From Shewanella putrefaciens (lineage in GTDB: Bacteria; Pseudomonadota; Gammaproteobacteria; Enterobacterales; Shewanellaceae), in NCBI RefSeq assembly GCF_016406305.1, contig NZ_CP066369.1, positions 2,932,501 to 2,996,500 on the forward strand: DNA of 64,000 bases, read 5' to 3'. Below, in pieces: positions 36,974-46,597 of the stretch. Numbering within the stretch: position 1 is the first letter of the stretch; each line of letters begins with the position of its first letter. The notes under the pieces were generated by a model. It did no database searches, was not told where the DNA came from, and was given only the letters and a program-made list of their open reading frames with translations. The translations under genes and the position numbers were made by a program.

Positions 36974-38335
36974 TTACCGCTCGGGGATCTGAATTTCGAC
37001 TTTTACGCCTTGATTGGGGTGGGAAGTAAGCAAAATACTGCCATTTAATTTCTGAGTCACCAGATTATAAATAATGGACATACCCAGCCCAGTGCCGCCG
37101 TCCTTACGCGCGGTAGTAAAAAAGGGCTCAAACGCCTTAGCCTTAACTTCATCGGACATACCCACACCGTTATCCTGATACACCATTCGAATTTGTTCAT
37201 TGAGCTTGTCAACTCGAACAGTGATTGCTTTATCTCCAGTAAAATCATCAGGAAAACCGTGGCGAAAACTATTAGCCACTAAGTTAGTAAATATTTGCGC
37301 AATCGCACCGGGATAAGAGTCAATGAAAATATTGTCATCTAACTCAACGGTTAAAGTGATATTTTTCTTACGCATTAAAGGTCTTAAGGAGCTAAAAATT
37401 TGGAATATATAGGTCTTTAGATTAAAGCGTTCACGCTCCAGAACGGACTGATCCGCCGCCGTACGTTTAAAGTTATGTACTAACTCAGCCGCCCGCGAAA
37501 GATTGCGTTCGATTAACCCTAAGCCATCTTGCATAGTATTGATAAAACTTAAAAACTTGTCCTCATCCAGTTCATTACGCTCAAAAAATCCCTTTAATAA
37601 CGCCAGTTCATCTAAACAATGGGTTACCGACGTCACCGCAATCCCCAATGGCGTATTGACTTCATGGGCGACCCCAGCGACTAAGCTTCCCAGTGCCGCC
37701 ATTTTTTCATTCTCAACGAGGTGGTTTTGGGTCGCACTCAGGTTAGCTAATGCCGCCTCTAATTCTTTTGTTCTATGCTCAACTTGGCTTTCAAGATCCG
37801 CATTGATTGCCTTTAGTTGTTGTTGATAATCAAAAATTTCCTTCGCACTCATTGCACGCGCAAACAAATCGGCTAGCGCGGAAGCAAATGCTTTTTCATC
37901 CCGAGTCCACTCACGGGGCTCACCTTGATGTTCAGAGCAAATAATTCCAACCATCTTGCCACTGCGTCGTATCGGGCTATCTAGCATTGAGGTGATGTGA
38001 TTTGGCAGCAAATACCCAGTCAAAAACTCATGGGTGGCAAGATCCGTTTGCGCGTTATTAGCAACGATAGTACGTTCGTTATCTAACAAGCTGAAATAAT
38101 GAGGATATTGGCCGCGGCTTATCGCTAATGGCTCCTGCACGCACGCATTATCGAGCAGGAAAAAACACTGAATGCTTTGATGATCCTCACTCCACAGCCA
38201 GATCCCGGCGCGGGAAATGTTAAGCCCCTTGCAGACAGATGACACAATCAACTGCGATGCCTGTGTTAAATCCCCCTGATCGATCACCTGGGATTTACTC
38301 ACATCGAATAGAATTCTGTCTAACATGCGCGTCAT
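36974..38335 (-). CDS. GAF-domain sensor histidine kinase
   Basis: A 453-residue apparently cytosolic kinase. An N-terminal GAF domain (about 20-165, with '[20 protein letters not shown]' and '[35 protein letters not shown]') precedes a coiled coil (about 170-205). The dimerisation domain has phospho-acceptor His224 ([11 protein letters not shown]), and the HATPase_c domain shows '[11 protein letters not shown]', '[10 protein letters not shown]', 'EPFFTT' and '[14 protein letters not shown]'. The HxN-type H-box (HEVNTPL) is typical of HWE-unlike NtrB/HisKA_4-type kinases. No cognate response regulator is next to it, so the signal and the partner are unknown. It lies between repeat arrays R1 and R2, in a block that interrupts the rml genes. 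Confidence 0.88.
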   Translation of the reverse strand: MTRMLDRILFDVSKSQVIDQGDLTQASQLIVSSVCKGLNISRAGIWLWSEDHQSIQCFFLLDNACVQEPLAISRGQYPHYFSLLDNERTIVANNAQTDLATHEFLTGYLLPNHITSMLDSPIRRSGKMVGIICSEHQGEPREWTRDEKAFASALADLFARAMSAKEIFDYQQQLKAINADLESQVEHRTKELEAALANLSATQNHLVENEKMAALGSLVAGVAHEVNTPLGIAVTSVTHCLDELALLKGFFERNELDEDKFLSFINTMQDGLGLIERNLSRAAELVHNFKRTAADQSVLERERFNLKTYIFQIFSSLRPLMRKKNITLTVELDDNIFIDSYPGAIAQIFTNLVANSFRHGFPDDFTGDKAITVRVDKLNEQIRMVYQDNGVGMSDEVKAKAFEPFFTTARKDGGTGLGMSIIYNLVTQKLNGSILLTSHPNQGVKVEIQIPER

Positions 38336-38752
38336 AATGATATTGATCCACCTAAAGATTCTGTATTGTTTTTGGATAACGCCACAAGCCCACCTCTCAA
38401 GCGCTAAGAGATAGATTTTAGTATAGATTCAATCTAGGAAGTGACTAGGCCATGTTGACATTTCGAGATTAAATTTTGTTCTCTATTGCCAATTCATAAA
38501 CACGAAACGAGGAGTGAAGTGCCATTATTCAACTCAAATGATGAGTCGCTAGAGTGGAAAATCAGAGCGAGAGCATGCCATCACTTCAACAATTTATCTT
38601 CACCAAGGGCAAACCCCATCAGCGAAATAAACAACCAAAATGAAAATAACACATTGTTATAACATGATAATAAGAGAAGTTTGGCTCAATACACCTTGCC
38701 GAGTATGATAACAACTAACATGCTAAGCTTTATTCAACTAACGGGATCGAGT
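38336..38752. other. Gene-free divergent intergenic region
   Basis: This 417-base gap lies between the divergent kinase and NlpE-like genes. I see no open frame of note, no hairpin of terminator type and no copy of the E1-E3 repeats. A TTGACA hexamer at 38455 lacks a convincing -10 partner at proper spacing. Confidence 0.5.
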
Positions 38753-39193
38753 ATGAACAAATCACTCTTTACAATCGCCTTTTTAGCCCTGCTCACCACA
38801 GCCTGCTCAGAGCCCGCACAGCCAAGTGCAAATACGGCGGCACAAACCGAAACAGCCGCCAGCATTCCCCTTGGCGATACCAGCAAAAATGCACTCGACT
38901 GGCCAGGTGAATATGAAGGAGTCCTTCCCTGCGCCAGCTGTGAGGGGATCCAAACCCATATCAGCCTGCGGGCAGATAACAGTTTTGAGCTAAAGACGGT
39001 TTATTTAGGCAAAGATGAGCGGATTTTCAAAGTGACAGGCACTGCAGTTTGGGATGCTCAAGGGCGCAATATCACCCTAGCGGATGGTAGCCAATATTTA
39101 GTCGGTGAAAACCAACTCATAATGCTAGACACAGAAGGCAAACGCATTACCGGCGAACTCGCCGAACATTACGTATTGAGGAAGAAAGGTTGA
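38753..39193 (+). CDS. NlpE-like copper/stress lipoprotein (N-terminal domain only)
   Basis: A 146-residue lipoprotein with lipobox LTTAC (Cys18). After a Ser/Ala/Gln-rich linker comes a compact NlpE N-terminal domain: 'WPGEYEGVLPCASCEGIQTHISLRADNSFELKTVYLGK' with the CxxC pair. In E. coli NlpE this domain senses lipoprotein trafficking and surface contact for the Cpx system; the C-terminal domain found there is missing, as in many short homologues. The frame is open 24 codons upstream, but the ATG at 38753 produces the lipoprotein signal. Its stop codon overlaps the following hutD/ves gene by four bases. Confidence 0.85.
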   Translation: MNKSLFTIAFLALLTTACSEPAQPSANTAAQTETAASIPLGDTSKNALDWPGEYEGVLPCASCEGIQTHISLRADNSFELKTVYLGKDERIFKVTGTAVWDAQGRNITLADGSQYLVGENQLIMLDTEGKRITGELAEHYVLRKKG

Positions 39194-39822
39194 TAAAAAA
39201 CAGACAACTTATCCGCTATCGAGAATGCCCATCAACACCATGGAAAAATGGCGGCGGCAGTACCAAACAATTACTTATTTCCCCAAGTAATGCGGATTTA
39301 TCTAATTTTGATTACCGGGTAAGCATAGCAAGTGTTTCGAGCAGCGGCCCTTTCTCACAATTTATCGGCATAGATAGGCAATTATGCTTGCTCGAAGGTG
39401 AGGGACTCCAACTGTATTTTCAAGAAGATAGTCTCGATAGCAGCGCCATATTAACCCCCAATGATGCCCCTTTTAATTTTAAGGGGGAAACGCAAATTGA
39501 GAGCCAATTACTGGATGACCCAGTTCTCGATTTCAATGTTATGACCAAACGGGGTAGATACCGCTCTAGTATCGAAAAAATCTGTATTAACGACACTTTT
39601 ATCTCTGATTCAGGCAGAAACACACTCGACACAACACAGGAGCAAAACGTTAGCATACCACTGCAATTACTCTTGTGTTTAGAACCGGTTATATGGGACC
39701 AGAATGGCCATTTAACTGAGCTTGAACGCTACGATTTATTGCTCTGCCCCCATGGCGAACCGCTCAATTTCAAAAGCAATAACCCAACCCAATGGCTCCA
39801 GATCACCCTTAGCAGGAACTAA
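39190..39822 (+). CDS. HutD/Ves family cupin-like protein
   Basis: A 210-residue protein of the HutD/Ves family with the diagnostic N-terminal 'CPSTPWKNGGGSTKQLL', 'DYRVSIASVSSSGPFSQFIGIDRQLCLLEGEGL' and a bicupin-like beta-rich remainder. HutD members accompany histidine utilisation genes in some bacteria and Ves is cold-induced in E. coli, but no enzymatic activity is established. The start is a TTG overlapping the preceding stop (TTGA), preceded by AAGAAAGG. The gene is therefore coupled to the NlpE-like gene. The C-terminus is directly followed by repeat array R2. Confidence 0.82.
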   Translation: MIKNRQLIRYRECPSTPWKNGGGSTKQLLISPSNADLSNFDYRVSIASVSSSGPFSQFIGIDRQLCLLEGEGLQLYFQEDSLDSSAILTPNDAPFNFKGETQIESQLLDDPVLDFNVMTKRGRYRSSIEKICINDTFISDSGRNTLDTTQEQNVSIPLQLLLCLEPVIWDQNGHLTELERYDLLLCPHGEPLNFKSNNPTQWLQITLSRN

Positions 39823-39981
39823 AGTGGCGCCATAGAAGTGGCGAAGCAACGTTCTAGATTACAGAACACTTCGTTTACGGCTGACGGTGGACGAATTACG
39901 GAACGCTGCGCTGACAGTGGACGGATTACGGAAAAGCCGAGCGTTTTGCTCTTACGCCGTCATGCTCACCGCTCTTATACC

Positions 39982-40228
39982 GTCATCCTCGCGAGCGACT
40001 GCATGGTCAATTTTGTTCCATACAAAATATGATATTTCCCCCCTCCATGGTGGTCAGATGCAGGAGATACGAGCCCTGGGACGGGCGAAGGTAGAATAAT
40101 GCAGGAGCAATTATCGAGAATAACGCAGGAGCAGTTATCGATGCGGGGATCCAGCTTGTAGCTTTCAGTCACTACGCTTTAAGCTACCAAAAGACTTTAG
40201 TATGGATTCCCGCGTTCGCGGGAATGAC
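39982..40228. repeat. E1 element copy B (interrupted)
   Basis: Starts GTCATCCTCGCGA and ends TTCGCGGGAATGAC, with an intact right palindrome (CCCGCGTTCGCGGG) and an E2 in the left one. Without E2 it is 101 bp. Confidence 0.85.
39996..40141 (+). repeat. E2 element copy B (146-bp form)
   Basis: Begins CGACTGCATGGTCAATTTTG and ends GCAGGAGCAGTTATCGA. Internal features are an ATTTTGTTCCATACAAAAT inverted repeat, CCTCCATGGTGG, GCCCTGGGACGGGC and a tandem GCAGGAGCARTTATCGA duplication at the right end. It is the same length as the copy at 42086. Confidence 0.88.
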
Positions 40229-40342
40229 AAAGAATAGGGAAAAGTGTCCTCCCGCGCCCTAGGTAAGCCACGAAGTGACGTTCCGTAGCCGCAAAGCGGC
40301 GTTCCTAGAAGCGAAGCGTCCTAGCAGTTGCACAGCAACGCC

Positions 40343-41368
40343 CTAGCTCCACGCACCGTTTTGTTTAACGATCCAAGCTACCGTCTTCCTCAGGCCTGAA
40401 TCAAAGGATTCGAGTGGTTGCCAACCTAATTCACGTTGAATTTTACTCGCGTCAATGGCGTAGCGCACATCATGGCCAGGACGATCAACAACATGTTGTA
40501 TTAAATCACGAAACCCCATGCCACTCATTGCCAGAGACTGCGGATGAGTGGGCACTAACTCTTCTAAGAGATCGCAAATTCGCTGCACCACAGCAAGATT
40601 AGTGTATTCATATGAGCCACCAATATTATAGGTTTCCCCTAGTTGCCCTTCAGTGGCGACTAAAAATAAGGCCTTAACATGATCATCCACATACAACCAA
40701 TCCCGCACCTGCTGGCCATTGCCGTAAACGGGCAGTGATTTTCCCAATAACGCATTGTTCACCATTAAAGGGATTAGTTTTTCAGGGTATTGAAAAGGGC
40801 CATAGTTATTAGAGCAGTTAGTAATAACTATCGGTAAACCATAGGTACGATGCCAGGCGCGAACAAGATGGTCCGCCGATGCCTTGCTGGCAGAATAAGG
40901 AGAACTAGGATCATAGGCGCTGGTTTCACTAAATAGCCCCGTCTTTCCAAGGGAACCATAAACCTCATCGGTGGAAATATGGTGCACTCGAAAATGGCGC
41001 TGTTGTGCTTGCCCTAAAGTTTGATAATAACTACGGCATGACTCGAGCAGTGTGTAAGTTCCCACGATATTGGTTTGAATAAACTCCGCGGGCCCATCTA
41101 TCGAACGGTCCACATGGCTTTCGGCCGCTAAATGCATCACAAGATCGGGTTGGAATTGCTGCAACACCTGCTCTAACCTTGCCCTATCGCAAATATCTGC
41201 CTGCACAAAATGATAGCGCTCACTACCAGCAACACCCGTCAGAGATTCAGGATGGCTCGCATAGGTCAGCTTATCGAAGTTGAGCACGACTGACTCCGTT
41301 TGTTCAATCAACATACGGACCAAAGCCGACCCAATAAAACCCGCACCACCCGTAACAAGAATTCGCAT
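40343..41368 (-). CDS. rmlB: dTDP-glucose 4,6-dehydratase RmlB
   Basis: A 341-residue extended SDR enzyme that makes dTDP-4-keto-6-deoxyglucose from dTDP-glucose. It has an NAD-binding '[16 protein letters not shown]', the '[30 protein letters not shown]' segment, '[11 protein letters not shown]' and the catalytic YSASK motif. The start is placed at the ATG giving MRILVTGG, preceded by AGGTGAT; the frame continues seven codons upstream. It is separated from rmlA by about 4 kb containing a kinase and two envelope-type genes and is flanked by repeat arrays on both sides. The usual rmlBADC/rmlBAC operon therefore appears to have been split. Confidence 0.96.
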   Translation of the reverse strand: MRILVTGGAGFIGSALVRMLIEQTESVVLNFDKLTYASHPESLTGVAGSERYHFVQADICDRARLEQVLQQFQPDLVMHLAAESHVDRSIDGPAEFIQTNIVGTYTLLESCRSYYQTLGQAQQRHFRVHHISTDEVYGSLGKTGLFSETSAYDPSSPYSASKASADHLVRAWHRTYGLPIVITNCSNNYGPFQYPEKLIPLMVNNALLGKSLPVYGNGQQVRDWLYVDDHVKALFLVATEGQLGETYNIGGSYEYTNLAVVQRICDLLEELVPTHPQSLAMSGMGFRDLIQHVVDRPGHDVRYAIDASKIQRELGWQPLESFDSGLRKTVAWIVKQNGAWS

Positions 41369-41562
41369 ATCACCTATCTCTGCAAACAAAGGCCAGAAAG
41401 CAAAAAAGCCAGCAAGTATACAACAAAAAATAGGGCTGGCTTCGAAAAGCCGAACATATCGCTGACGGATTACGGAACGCTAGGCTGACGGTGAATGGAT
41501 TACCGATTGCTGTTAACGAAATACCGCGCTGATAGAAAAACTAAGCGCTTTGTTCTTACGAC

Positions 41563-41666
41563 GTCATCCTCGCTCTTATGCAGGGATCCAGCTTTTAGCT
41601 TTGAGTCACTACGTTTTAAACCAACCCAAAGACGTTAGTATGGATTCCCGCTTTCACGGGAATGAC
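41563..41666. repeat. E1 element copy C (uninterrupted, 104 bp)
   Basis: Begins GTCATCCTCGC and ends CACGGGAATGAC with no E2. The left palindrome has decayed (CTCGCTCTTATGCAGGG). The core shared with the other copies runs from GATCCAGCTTTTAGCTTTGA to GACGTTAGTATGGATTCCCG. Confidence 0.85.
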
Positions 41667-41743
41667 AAAGGGGATTGGGTTCCCGCCTACGTAGGAATAA
41701 GGCAGGAGCAGTTATAGAGCAACGTACTAGCCTCTATCGCACA

Positions 41744-41891
41744 GTAATCCTCGCAAACGACTGCATGGATGCAGGAGGTAGAATAACGCAGGAGCAGTTA
41801 TCGACGCGGGGATCCAGCTTTTAGCTTTGAGTCACTATTATTTAAACCACCCAAAGACGTTAGTGTGGATTCCCGCGTTCGCGGGAATGAC
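41744..41891. repeat. E1 element copy D (interrupted by short E2)
   Basis: Begins GTAATCCTCGC and ends TTCGCGGGAATGAC; 148 bp including a 47-bp E2, so 101 bp without it. Confidence 0.85.
41758..41804 (+). repeat. E2 element, 47-bp short form
   Basis: CGACTGCATG joined directly to GATGCAGGAGGTAGAATAAC and ending GCAGGAGCAGTTATCGA. It differs at only one base from the 47-bp copy at 62556, so the short form is a defined variant and not a random deletion. Confidence 0.88.
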
Positions 41892-42085
41892 AGAAAAGAG
41901 AAGGATTACGGAACGCTCGCAAGCTCACTCACCGTCAGGGCGCAGCCCGTTCCGTTATCCGTAAGTCACGCAGTGACGTTCCGTAGCCGCAAAGCCGCGT
42001 TCGTAGAAGCTAGAGCGAGCTTGCGAGCGTCCTAGGGCCGAAGGCCTCCTAGCAGCGCTTTTTGCTGCGTCCTAGCAGTTGCGTA

Positions 42086-42231
42086 CGACTGCATGGTCCA
42101 TTTTGTTCCATACAAAATATGACATTTCCACCCTCCATGGTGGTCAGATGCAGGAGGTACGAGCCCAGGGACGGGCGAAGGTAGAATAATGCAGGAGCAA
42201 TTATCGAGAATAAAGCAGGAGCAGTTATCGA
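42086..42231 (+). repeat. E2 element, 146-bp form, in an E3 hairpin loop
   Basis: Lies between CTAGCAGTTGCGTA and GCAACGCCCTAG, the two halves of an E3 hairpin seen uninterrupted at 40321 and 62765. It begins CGACTGCATGGTCCATTTTG and ends GCAGTTATCGA. Confidence 0.88.
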
Positions 42232-42265
42232 GCAACGCCCTAGATTCTCGCGCGAAGCGCCCGCT

Positions 42266-43618
42266 TTACGCGGCTCTTACTGCATCTGCAATAAATTCGG
42301 CTTGAGTCTGTGTCATCAGATTATCCGTTGACTCAACCATCACTCGGATTAAAGGCTCTGTGCCGGACTTACGTAATAGTACGCGCCCTTGGTCACCCAA
42401 TATCCCTTCCGCTTTTACCACTGCCTGCTTAACACTCTCTAACGCCAGAATGCTGTCGGCACTGCCTGATGATAAACGCACATTGATAAGTACTTGCGGC
42501 AGCTTGGTCATGCCCGCTTTAATGTCGGCTAAACGTTTGCCTGACTCTAAAATAGCTTTAAGTACCTGTAGGGACGCCACAATACCATCACCCGTTGAAG
42601 CATGCTTTAAACTCAAAATATGCCCAGAACCTTCGCCGCCCAGTTGCCAACCCGTTTCTTTAAGCTGCTCAACCACATAACGATCGCCCACCTTTGCACG
42701 TACAAAGGGAATGTCCATTTGCTTAAGGGCAAGCTCTAGACCTAGGTTTGACATTAAAGTACCAACCACACCGCCGACCATTTCACCTTTTTGGAACGCA
42801 GCTTGTGCCAGAATAAATAAAATTTCATCACCATCAACCACATGGCCATTATGGTCAACAAACATCACCCTATCCGCATCGCCATCGAGTGCAATACCTA
42901 AATCGGCCTCATGCATCATCACGGCGGTTTGCAAACTATCTAAATGTGTTGCACCGCAGTGATCATTAATATTCACCCCATTAGGCTTGTCATTAATGGT
43001 AATCACATCAGCCCCCAACTCCCGATACACATTCGGCGCGATATGGTAGGCGGCGCCATGGGCGCTATCGACGACAATCTTTAAACCCGTCAAACTTAAA
43101 TGATTCGGGAACGTTCCCTTACAAAACTCAATATAGCGGCCTGCAGCATCATCAATACGGCGAACCTTACCTAATTTTTCAGAGGCGACACACTGCATCG
43201 CATTATGCTGCAATGCCTGTTCTAATAATGCTTCAATTTCAAGCTCCTGCGCATCATTTAACTTAGTGCCAGAGTTTGAAAAAAACTTAATCCCATTGTC
43301 GTAATAAGGATTGTGGGAGGCACTGATCACCACCCCAGCATCGGCGCGAAATGTCGACGCCAAATACGCCACCGCAGGTGTTGGCATAGGGCCAATCAAC
43401 GCCACATTCACACCTGCCGCCGAAAATCCCGCCTCCATTGCCGACTCAAGCATATAGCCACTAATACGGGTATCTTTACCAATCAACACTTCTTTAGTGC
43501 CAGTGGACGCCAGCACAGTGCCAGCCGCCCAACCTAACTTCATCGCAAAATCAGGCGTTATAGGGAATGTACCCACCTTGCCACGCACACCATCGGTACC
43601 AAAATACTTCCTAGACAT
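42266..43618 (-). CDS. glmM: Phosphoglucosamine mutase GlmM
   Basis: A 450-residue alpha-D-phosphohexomutase converting glucosamine-6-phosphate to glucosamine-1-phosphate. The family motifs are complete: '[16 protein letters not shown]', active-site Ser101 in [18 protein letters not shown], the metal loop '[16 protein letters not shown]', sugar-binding 'GGEGSGHI' and phosphate-binding '[16 protein letters not shown]'. GlmM is normally encoded once, next to ftsH-folP, so this is likely a second, locus-specific copy. Glucosamine-1-phosphate is exactly the substrate of the PtmE-like guanylyltransferase encoded at 52712, which gives this copy a plausible role. The gene stands between repeat array R3 and the ugd terminator. 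Confidence 0.93.
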   Translation of the reverse strand: MSRKYFGTDGVRGKVGTFPITPDFAMKLGWAAGTVLASTGTKEVLIGKDTRISGYMLESAMEAGFSAAGVNVALIGPMPTPAVAYLASTFRADAGVVISASHNPYYDNGIKFFSNSGTKLNDAQELEIEALLEQALQHNAMQCVASEKLGKVRRIDDAAGRYIEFCKGTFPNHLSLTGLKIVVDSAHGAAYHIAPNVYRELGADVITINDKPNGVNINDHCGATHLDSLQTAVMMHEADLGIALDGDADRVMFVDHNGHVVDGDEILFILAQAAFQKGEMVGGVVGTLMSNLGLELALKQMDIPFVRAKVGDRYVVEQLKETGWQLGGEGSGHILSLKHASTGDGIVASLQVLKAILESGKRLADIKAGMTKLPQVLINVRLSSGSADSILALESVKQAVVKAEGILGDQGRVLLRKSGTEPLIRVMVESTDNLMTQTQAEFIADAVRAA

Positions 43619-43645
43619 ACTGCATCCTTAAAAACAGTTATAAAC

Positions 43646-43675
43646 GAAAAAAGCCGAATACAATTTCGGCTTTCT
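43646..43675 (-). terminator. Intrinsic terminator after ugd
   Basis: On the minus strand AAAGCCGAAA-TTGTA-TTCGGCTTT followed by TTTCG. It ends the long biosynthetic transcript before glmM. Confidence 0.88.
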
Positions 43676-43705
43676 AAATCGTTCTATGCAATTAGATATG
43701 AAAAC

Positions 43706-44872
43706 TCAATCACTACCAAATAAATCACGCGTATAGACTATATCTGCCACATCAGTAAGATCATTAGTCATACGATTAGACACAATCACATCAGCCATGG
43801 ACTTAAATTCAGCAAGATCCGCAATTACTCTAGAGTGGAAAAACTCAGGTTCTTTTAAAACTGGTTCATAAATAACAACTTCAACACCTTTAGCCTTAAT
43901 ACGCTTCATAATCCCTTGAATACTTGAAGCTCTAAAATTATCTGAGCCAGACTTCATAATCAAGCGATAAATACCCACCACCTTAGGATTTCGACTTAAT
44001 ATAGATTCAGCAATGAAATCTTTACGAGTTGTATTAGATTCCACAATCGCGCCAATAATGCTATTGGGCACATCTGCATAATTGGCAAGTAGCTGTTTGG
44101 TATCTTTAGGTAAACAGTAACCACCGTAACCAAAGGATGGATTATTATAGTGATTTCCTATTCGAGGGTCTAAACACACCCCTTCAATAATTTGGCGAGA
44201 ATCTAAGCCATGAGTCTCAGCATAAGTATCAAGTTCGTTAAAGTAGGCAACACGCATAGCAAGATAAGTGTTAGAGAATAATTTAACTGCTTCAGCTTCA
44301 GTGCTATCCGTAAATAACACTTGAATATCTTTTTTAATAGCACCTTGCACTAATAAATCGGCAAACACTTTAGCACGTTCACTACGTTCACCGACAATAA
44401 TTCGCGATGGATGCAAATTGTCGTAAAGCGCTCGTCCCTCACGCAAAAACTCCGGTGAGAAGAGTATATTATCGCAATTATATTTTTGCTTAACCTTAGT
44501 AGTAAATCCCACTGGTACAGTGGATTTAATTATCATCACCGCATTAGGATTAATGGTTAACACATCTTGGATAACTGATTCAACAGAAGAAGTGTTAAAA
44601 TAGTTAGTTTTTGGATCATAATCAGTGGGTGTAGCAATAATCACAAATTCAGCGTTTTGATAAGCTAATACCTTATCAATAGTTGCAATGAAATTAAGTG
44701 TTTTATTAGCTAAAAAGTCACTAATTTCAGCATCAGCAACTGTTGACTTTTTCACATTTAATATGTCAATCTTTTCTTGAACAATATCTACCGTAATAAC
44801 CTCATTATGTTGAGCCAATAAGACTGCATTAGATAAACCAACGTAACCTGAACCAGCAACGGTAACCTTCAT
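43706..44872 (-). CDS. ugd: UDP-glucose 6-dehydrogenase
   Basis: A 388-residue enzyme that oxidises UDP-glucose to UDP-glucuronate with two NAD+. It shows an N-terminal '[22 protein letters not shown]', '[18 protein letters not shown]', '[25 protein letters not shown]', the catalytic cysteine in [15 protein letters not shown], and the C-terminal '[18 protein letters not shown]'. It is the short Ugd type found in polysaccharide loci. It lies 11 bases downstream of an acetyltransferase gene and is the last gene before a terminator, so the repeat unit probably includes a hexuronic acid. Confidence 0.95.
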   Translation of the reverse strand: MKVTVAGSGYVGLSNAVLLAQHNEVITVDIVQEKIDILNVKKSTVADAEISDFLANKTLNFIATIDKVLAYQNAEFVIIATPTDYDPKTNYFNTSSVESVIQDVLTINPNAVMIIKSTVPVGFTTKVKQKYNCDNILFSPEFLREGRALYDNLHPSRIIVGERSERAKVFADLLVQGAIKKDIQVLFTDSTEAEAVKLFSNTYLAMRVAYFNELDTYAETHGLDSRQIIEGVCLDPRIGNHYNNPSFGYGGYCLPKDTKQLLANYADVPNSIIGAIVESNTTRKDFIAESILSRNPKVVGIYRLIMKSGSDNFRASSIQGIMKRIKAKGVEVVIYEPVLKEPEFFHSRVIADLAEFKSMADVIVSNRMTNDLTDVADIVYTRDLFGSD

Positions 44873-44883
44873 AAACTAATTCC

Positions 44884-45396
44884 CTACTCACTTAAATTTG
44901 ATAACATCTTAATCGGTGCACCTGCATAGATCGAATTAGATTGAAGACTTTTGCTTACTACTGAATTTGCGCCAATTACTACATTGTTACCAATGGTGAC
45001 CCCTTGCAAAACTATGACATTTGCACCAATCCAAACATTATTACCAATTAATACATCAGCTTCATCTTTCTTTACATCGGCAGAACCGGATATTATGTCA
45101 TAAGGGATTCGGTTAGATGTATACACTCTAACGTTGTGAGATATACTAACATTATCGCCGATTAAAATTTTAAATCCCTTAACGGTAGCAAAACCACAAT
45201 TAGTGCCACAATACGAACCTTTACCGACTGAAAAAAAACCTCCACCATAAACCTTAACACCTTCCCCCCGAAAAAAACGTTCTGACTCAATAGAAAAGTC
45301 ATTATAATATAATTTATAACGGAGATAATGATGCAGATTAAGAAAACGCTCTAAAAATGAAAGAAGCAACTTAATAAAGCTACGTTTTATTTGCAT
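44884..45396 (-). CDS. Hexapeptide-repeat sugar O-acetyltransferase (WbbJ-like)
   Basis: A 170-residue left-handed beta-helix acetyltransferase with the terminal pattern 'IGNNVWIGANVIVLQGVTIGNNVVIGANSVVSKSLQSNSIYAGAPIKML' and an earlier 'IGDNVSISHNVRVYTS'. The start at MQIKRSFIKLL is preferred; it overlaps the wzx 3' end by 17 bases. It is likely to O-acetylate a sugar of the repeat unit or a nucleotide-sugar precursor. It is very AT-rich, like its upstream neighbours, so it belongs to the horizontally acquired core of the locus. Confidence 0.83.
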   Translation of the reverse strand: MQIKRSFIKLLLSFLERFLNLHHYLRYKLYYNDFSIESERFFRGEGVKVYGGGFFSVGKGSYCGTNCGFATVKGFKILIGDNVSISHNVRVYTSNRIPYDIISGSADVKKDEADVLIGNNVWIGANVIVLQGVTIGNNVVIGANSVVSKSLQSNSIYAGAPIKMLSNLSE

Positions 45397-46591
45397 TATA
45401 ATGAGTCCTAAAGTAAATAAGTACAAAATATAAAAAACTAGCCAACACCATCAACATGGAAAAAAACATATAATTAACTTTGAGAATAAAACAAAGACCA
45501 ATTATAAAAGAATAACCAAGCAACCCAATTAAATTATACTTAAGAAGTAAAATATTTTTTCCATGATACTGATAAAAACAAGTATAAAAACTAGCCGAGC
45601 ACTGAAATAAAAAAAACAACGGCATTAAACAGAAGTAAATATAATCGCCAAAAATTTCCCCTAGGATTAAACCAGAGCCATAATATAAAAAAATGACAAG
45701 CAGAATTGTACAAATGAAAAGAACCCGTTGAACCTTAAATATTTCATTAAAAAAGGCAACATTATCTGAATTTTTTAACGAGTTTAATAACACTGGAGTT
45801 ACAGCCTTTACTTGGCTCGCAGAAAAAAGCAAAACTATAGAGGATAACTGATAGTAGCCAGAGTAGACACCTGCAACCTGAGCTCCTAATACAGAAATAA
45901 TAAAAGCTCGATCGAGTGATGTTCTTAGAGGGTTAAAAACTGCAATAGGAATAAGAGGCAAACCAAATTTTAGAATTTTTCTAACTCCAGATGCACGAAT
46001 AGTAAAATCACGCTCAACGCTAGCAAACTTAATATAAAAATAATAACCAAAAATATTAGATATTAAACTTGCGACTAAAAATGAAAAATTCACAACCTCA
46101 TAACTATTAATTTCATATACAACAAAAAATAGTAAAAAAATAATCAAAAATATAAAATTCTTCAAATTTGCAAGCAAAATGTAATATTTTGCATTTCCAC
46201 TACTCTGAAATACACTTAACAAAACTGATGTAGGTAAAAAAGTAAAAGATATAGCAAATGTTGCAATATAAAAACCTAATGGAGAGCTGAATCCAATAAT
46301 AAAAGAATACGTAAAAAAAAGTGACATCACACCAAAACACCAAGGTGATAATCTATAACATATACCAATAACCTCAACATAATCATCAGTAGATTTAAAG
46401 AATACGGTGCTCACATAAGTAGAAAAAGTCACCGAAAATAAAATTGTTACAACCGTATATATCAAAACAACATTGCTATAGATCAATAGTGCTTCTGGGC
46501 CATAATTATTGGAAACAAAAGGCAACAAAAAAAATGGGAAACACTTACTAACCAGATCACCAAATAAATAAAATGCTTGATTTTTTTTCAT
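45380..46591 (-). CDS. wzx: Lipid-linked oligosaccharide flippase Wzx
   Basis: A 403-residue integral membrane protein with about 12 predicted helices and the polysaccharide-biosynthesis (MOP/MATE-like) pattern. The N-terminus is 'FYLFGDLVSKCFPFFLLPFVSNNYGPEALLIYSN', and the middle has 'FGLPLIPIAVFNPLRTSLDRAFIISVLGAQVAGVYSGYYQLSSI'. The role is to translocate undecaprenyl-linked repeat units across the inner membrane. Its codon and base composition is strongly AT-rich. It is positioned between GT and acetyltransferase genes in the same operon. Confidence 0.88.
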   Translation of the reverse strand: MKKNQAFYLFGDLVSKCFPFFLLPFVSNNYGPEALLIYSNVVLIYTVVTILFSVTFSTYVSTVFFKSTDDYVEVIGICYRLSPWCFGVMSLFFTYSFIIGFSSPLGFYIATFAISFTFLPTSVLLSVFQSSGNAKYYILLANLKNFIFLIIFLLFFVVYEINSYEVVNFSFLVASLISNIFGYYFYIKFASVERDFTIRASGVRKILKFGLPLIPIAVFNPLRTSLDRAFIISVLGAQVAGVYSGYYQLSSIVLLFSASQVKAVTPVLLNSLKNSDNVAFFNEIFKVQRVLFICTILLVIFLYYGSGLILGEIFGDYIYFCLMPLFFLFQCSASFYTCFYQYHGKNILLLKYNLIGLLGYSFIIGLCFILKVNYMFFSMLMVLASFLYFVLIYFRTHYNANKT

Positions 46592-46597
46592 TGAATA

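Larger units (their letters stand above)
39840..40342. repeat. Repeat array R2 between hutD/ves-like gene and rmlB
   Basis: A gene-free stretch of about 500 bases. It contains E3 modules (GGAACGCTGCGCTGACAG, CCGCAAAGCGG), an E1 copy with a full 146-bp E2 in its left palindrome, and then E3 hairpins near 40265-40350. The last include GTAGCCGCAAAGCGGCGTTC, CTAGAAGCGAAGCGTCCTAG and CTAGCAGTTGC-ACA-GCAACGCCCTAG. It ends right at the rmlB stop codon and may act as its transcription end. Confidence 0.9.
41455..42262. repeat. Repeat array R3 between rmlB and glmM
   Basis: The largest array, with no gene. It contains two E1 copies, a 47-bp E2, a truncated E2 right end near 41699-41720, a stand-alone 146-bp E2, and E3 hairpins. 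The E3 hairpins are GGGCGCAGCCC, GTCACGCAGTGAC, GCCGCAAAGCCGC (one mismatch), GGCCGAAGGCC, GCAGCGCTTTTTGCTGC and GTTGC/GCAAC split by E2. It ends directly at the glmM stop codon. Confidence 0.9.

Noticed and set aside
39838..40099. Two overlapping plus-strand open frames after the hutD/ves gene
   Set aside because: They consist entirely of E3/E1/E2 repeat sequence.
36387..42262. CRISPR-like appearance of regularly recurring short repeats
   Set aside because: The repeats differ in sequence, spacing is irregular, there are no unique spacers of constant length and no cas genes.
41455..42262. Integron attC array
   Set aside because: Hairpins are much shorter than attC sites, lack R/L boxes with GTTRRRY cores, and no gene cassettes or integrase are present.
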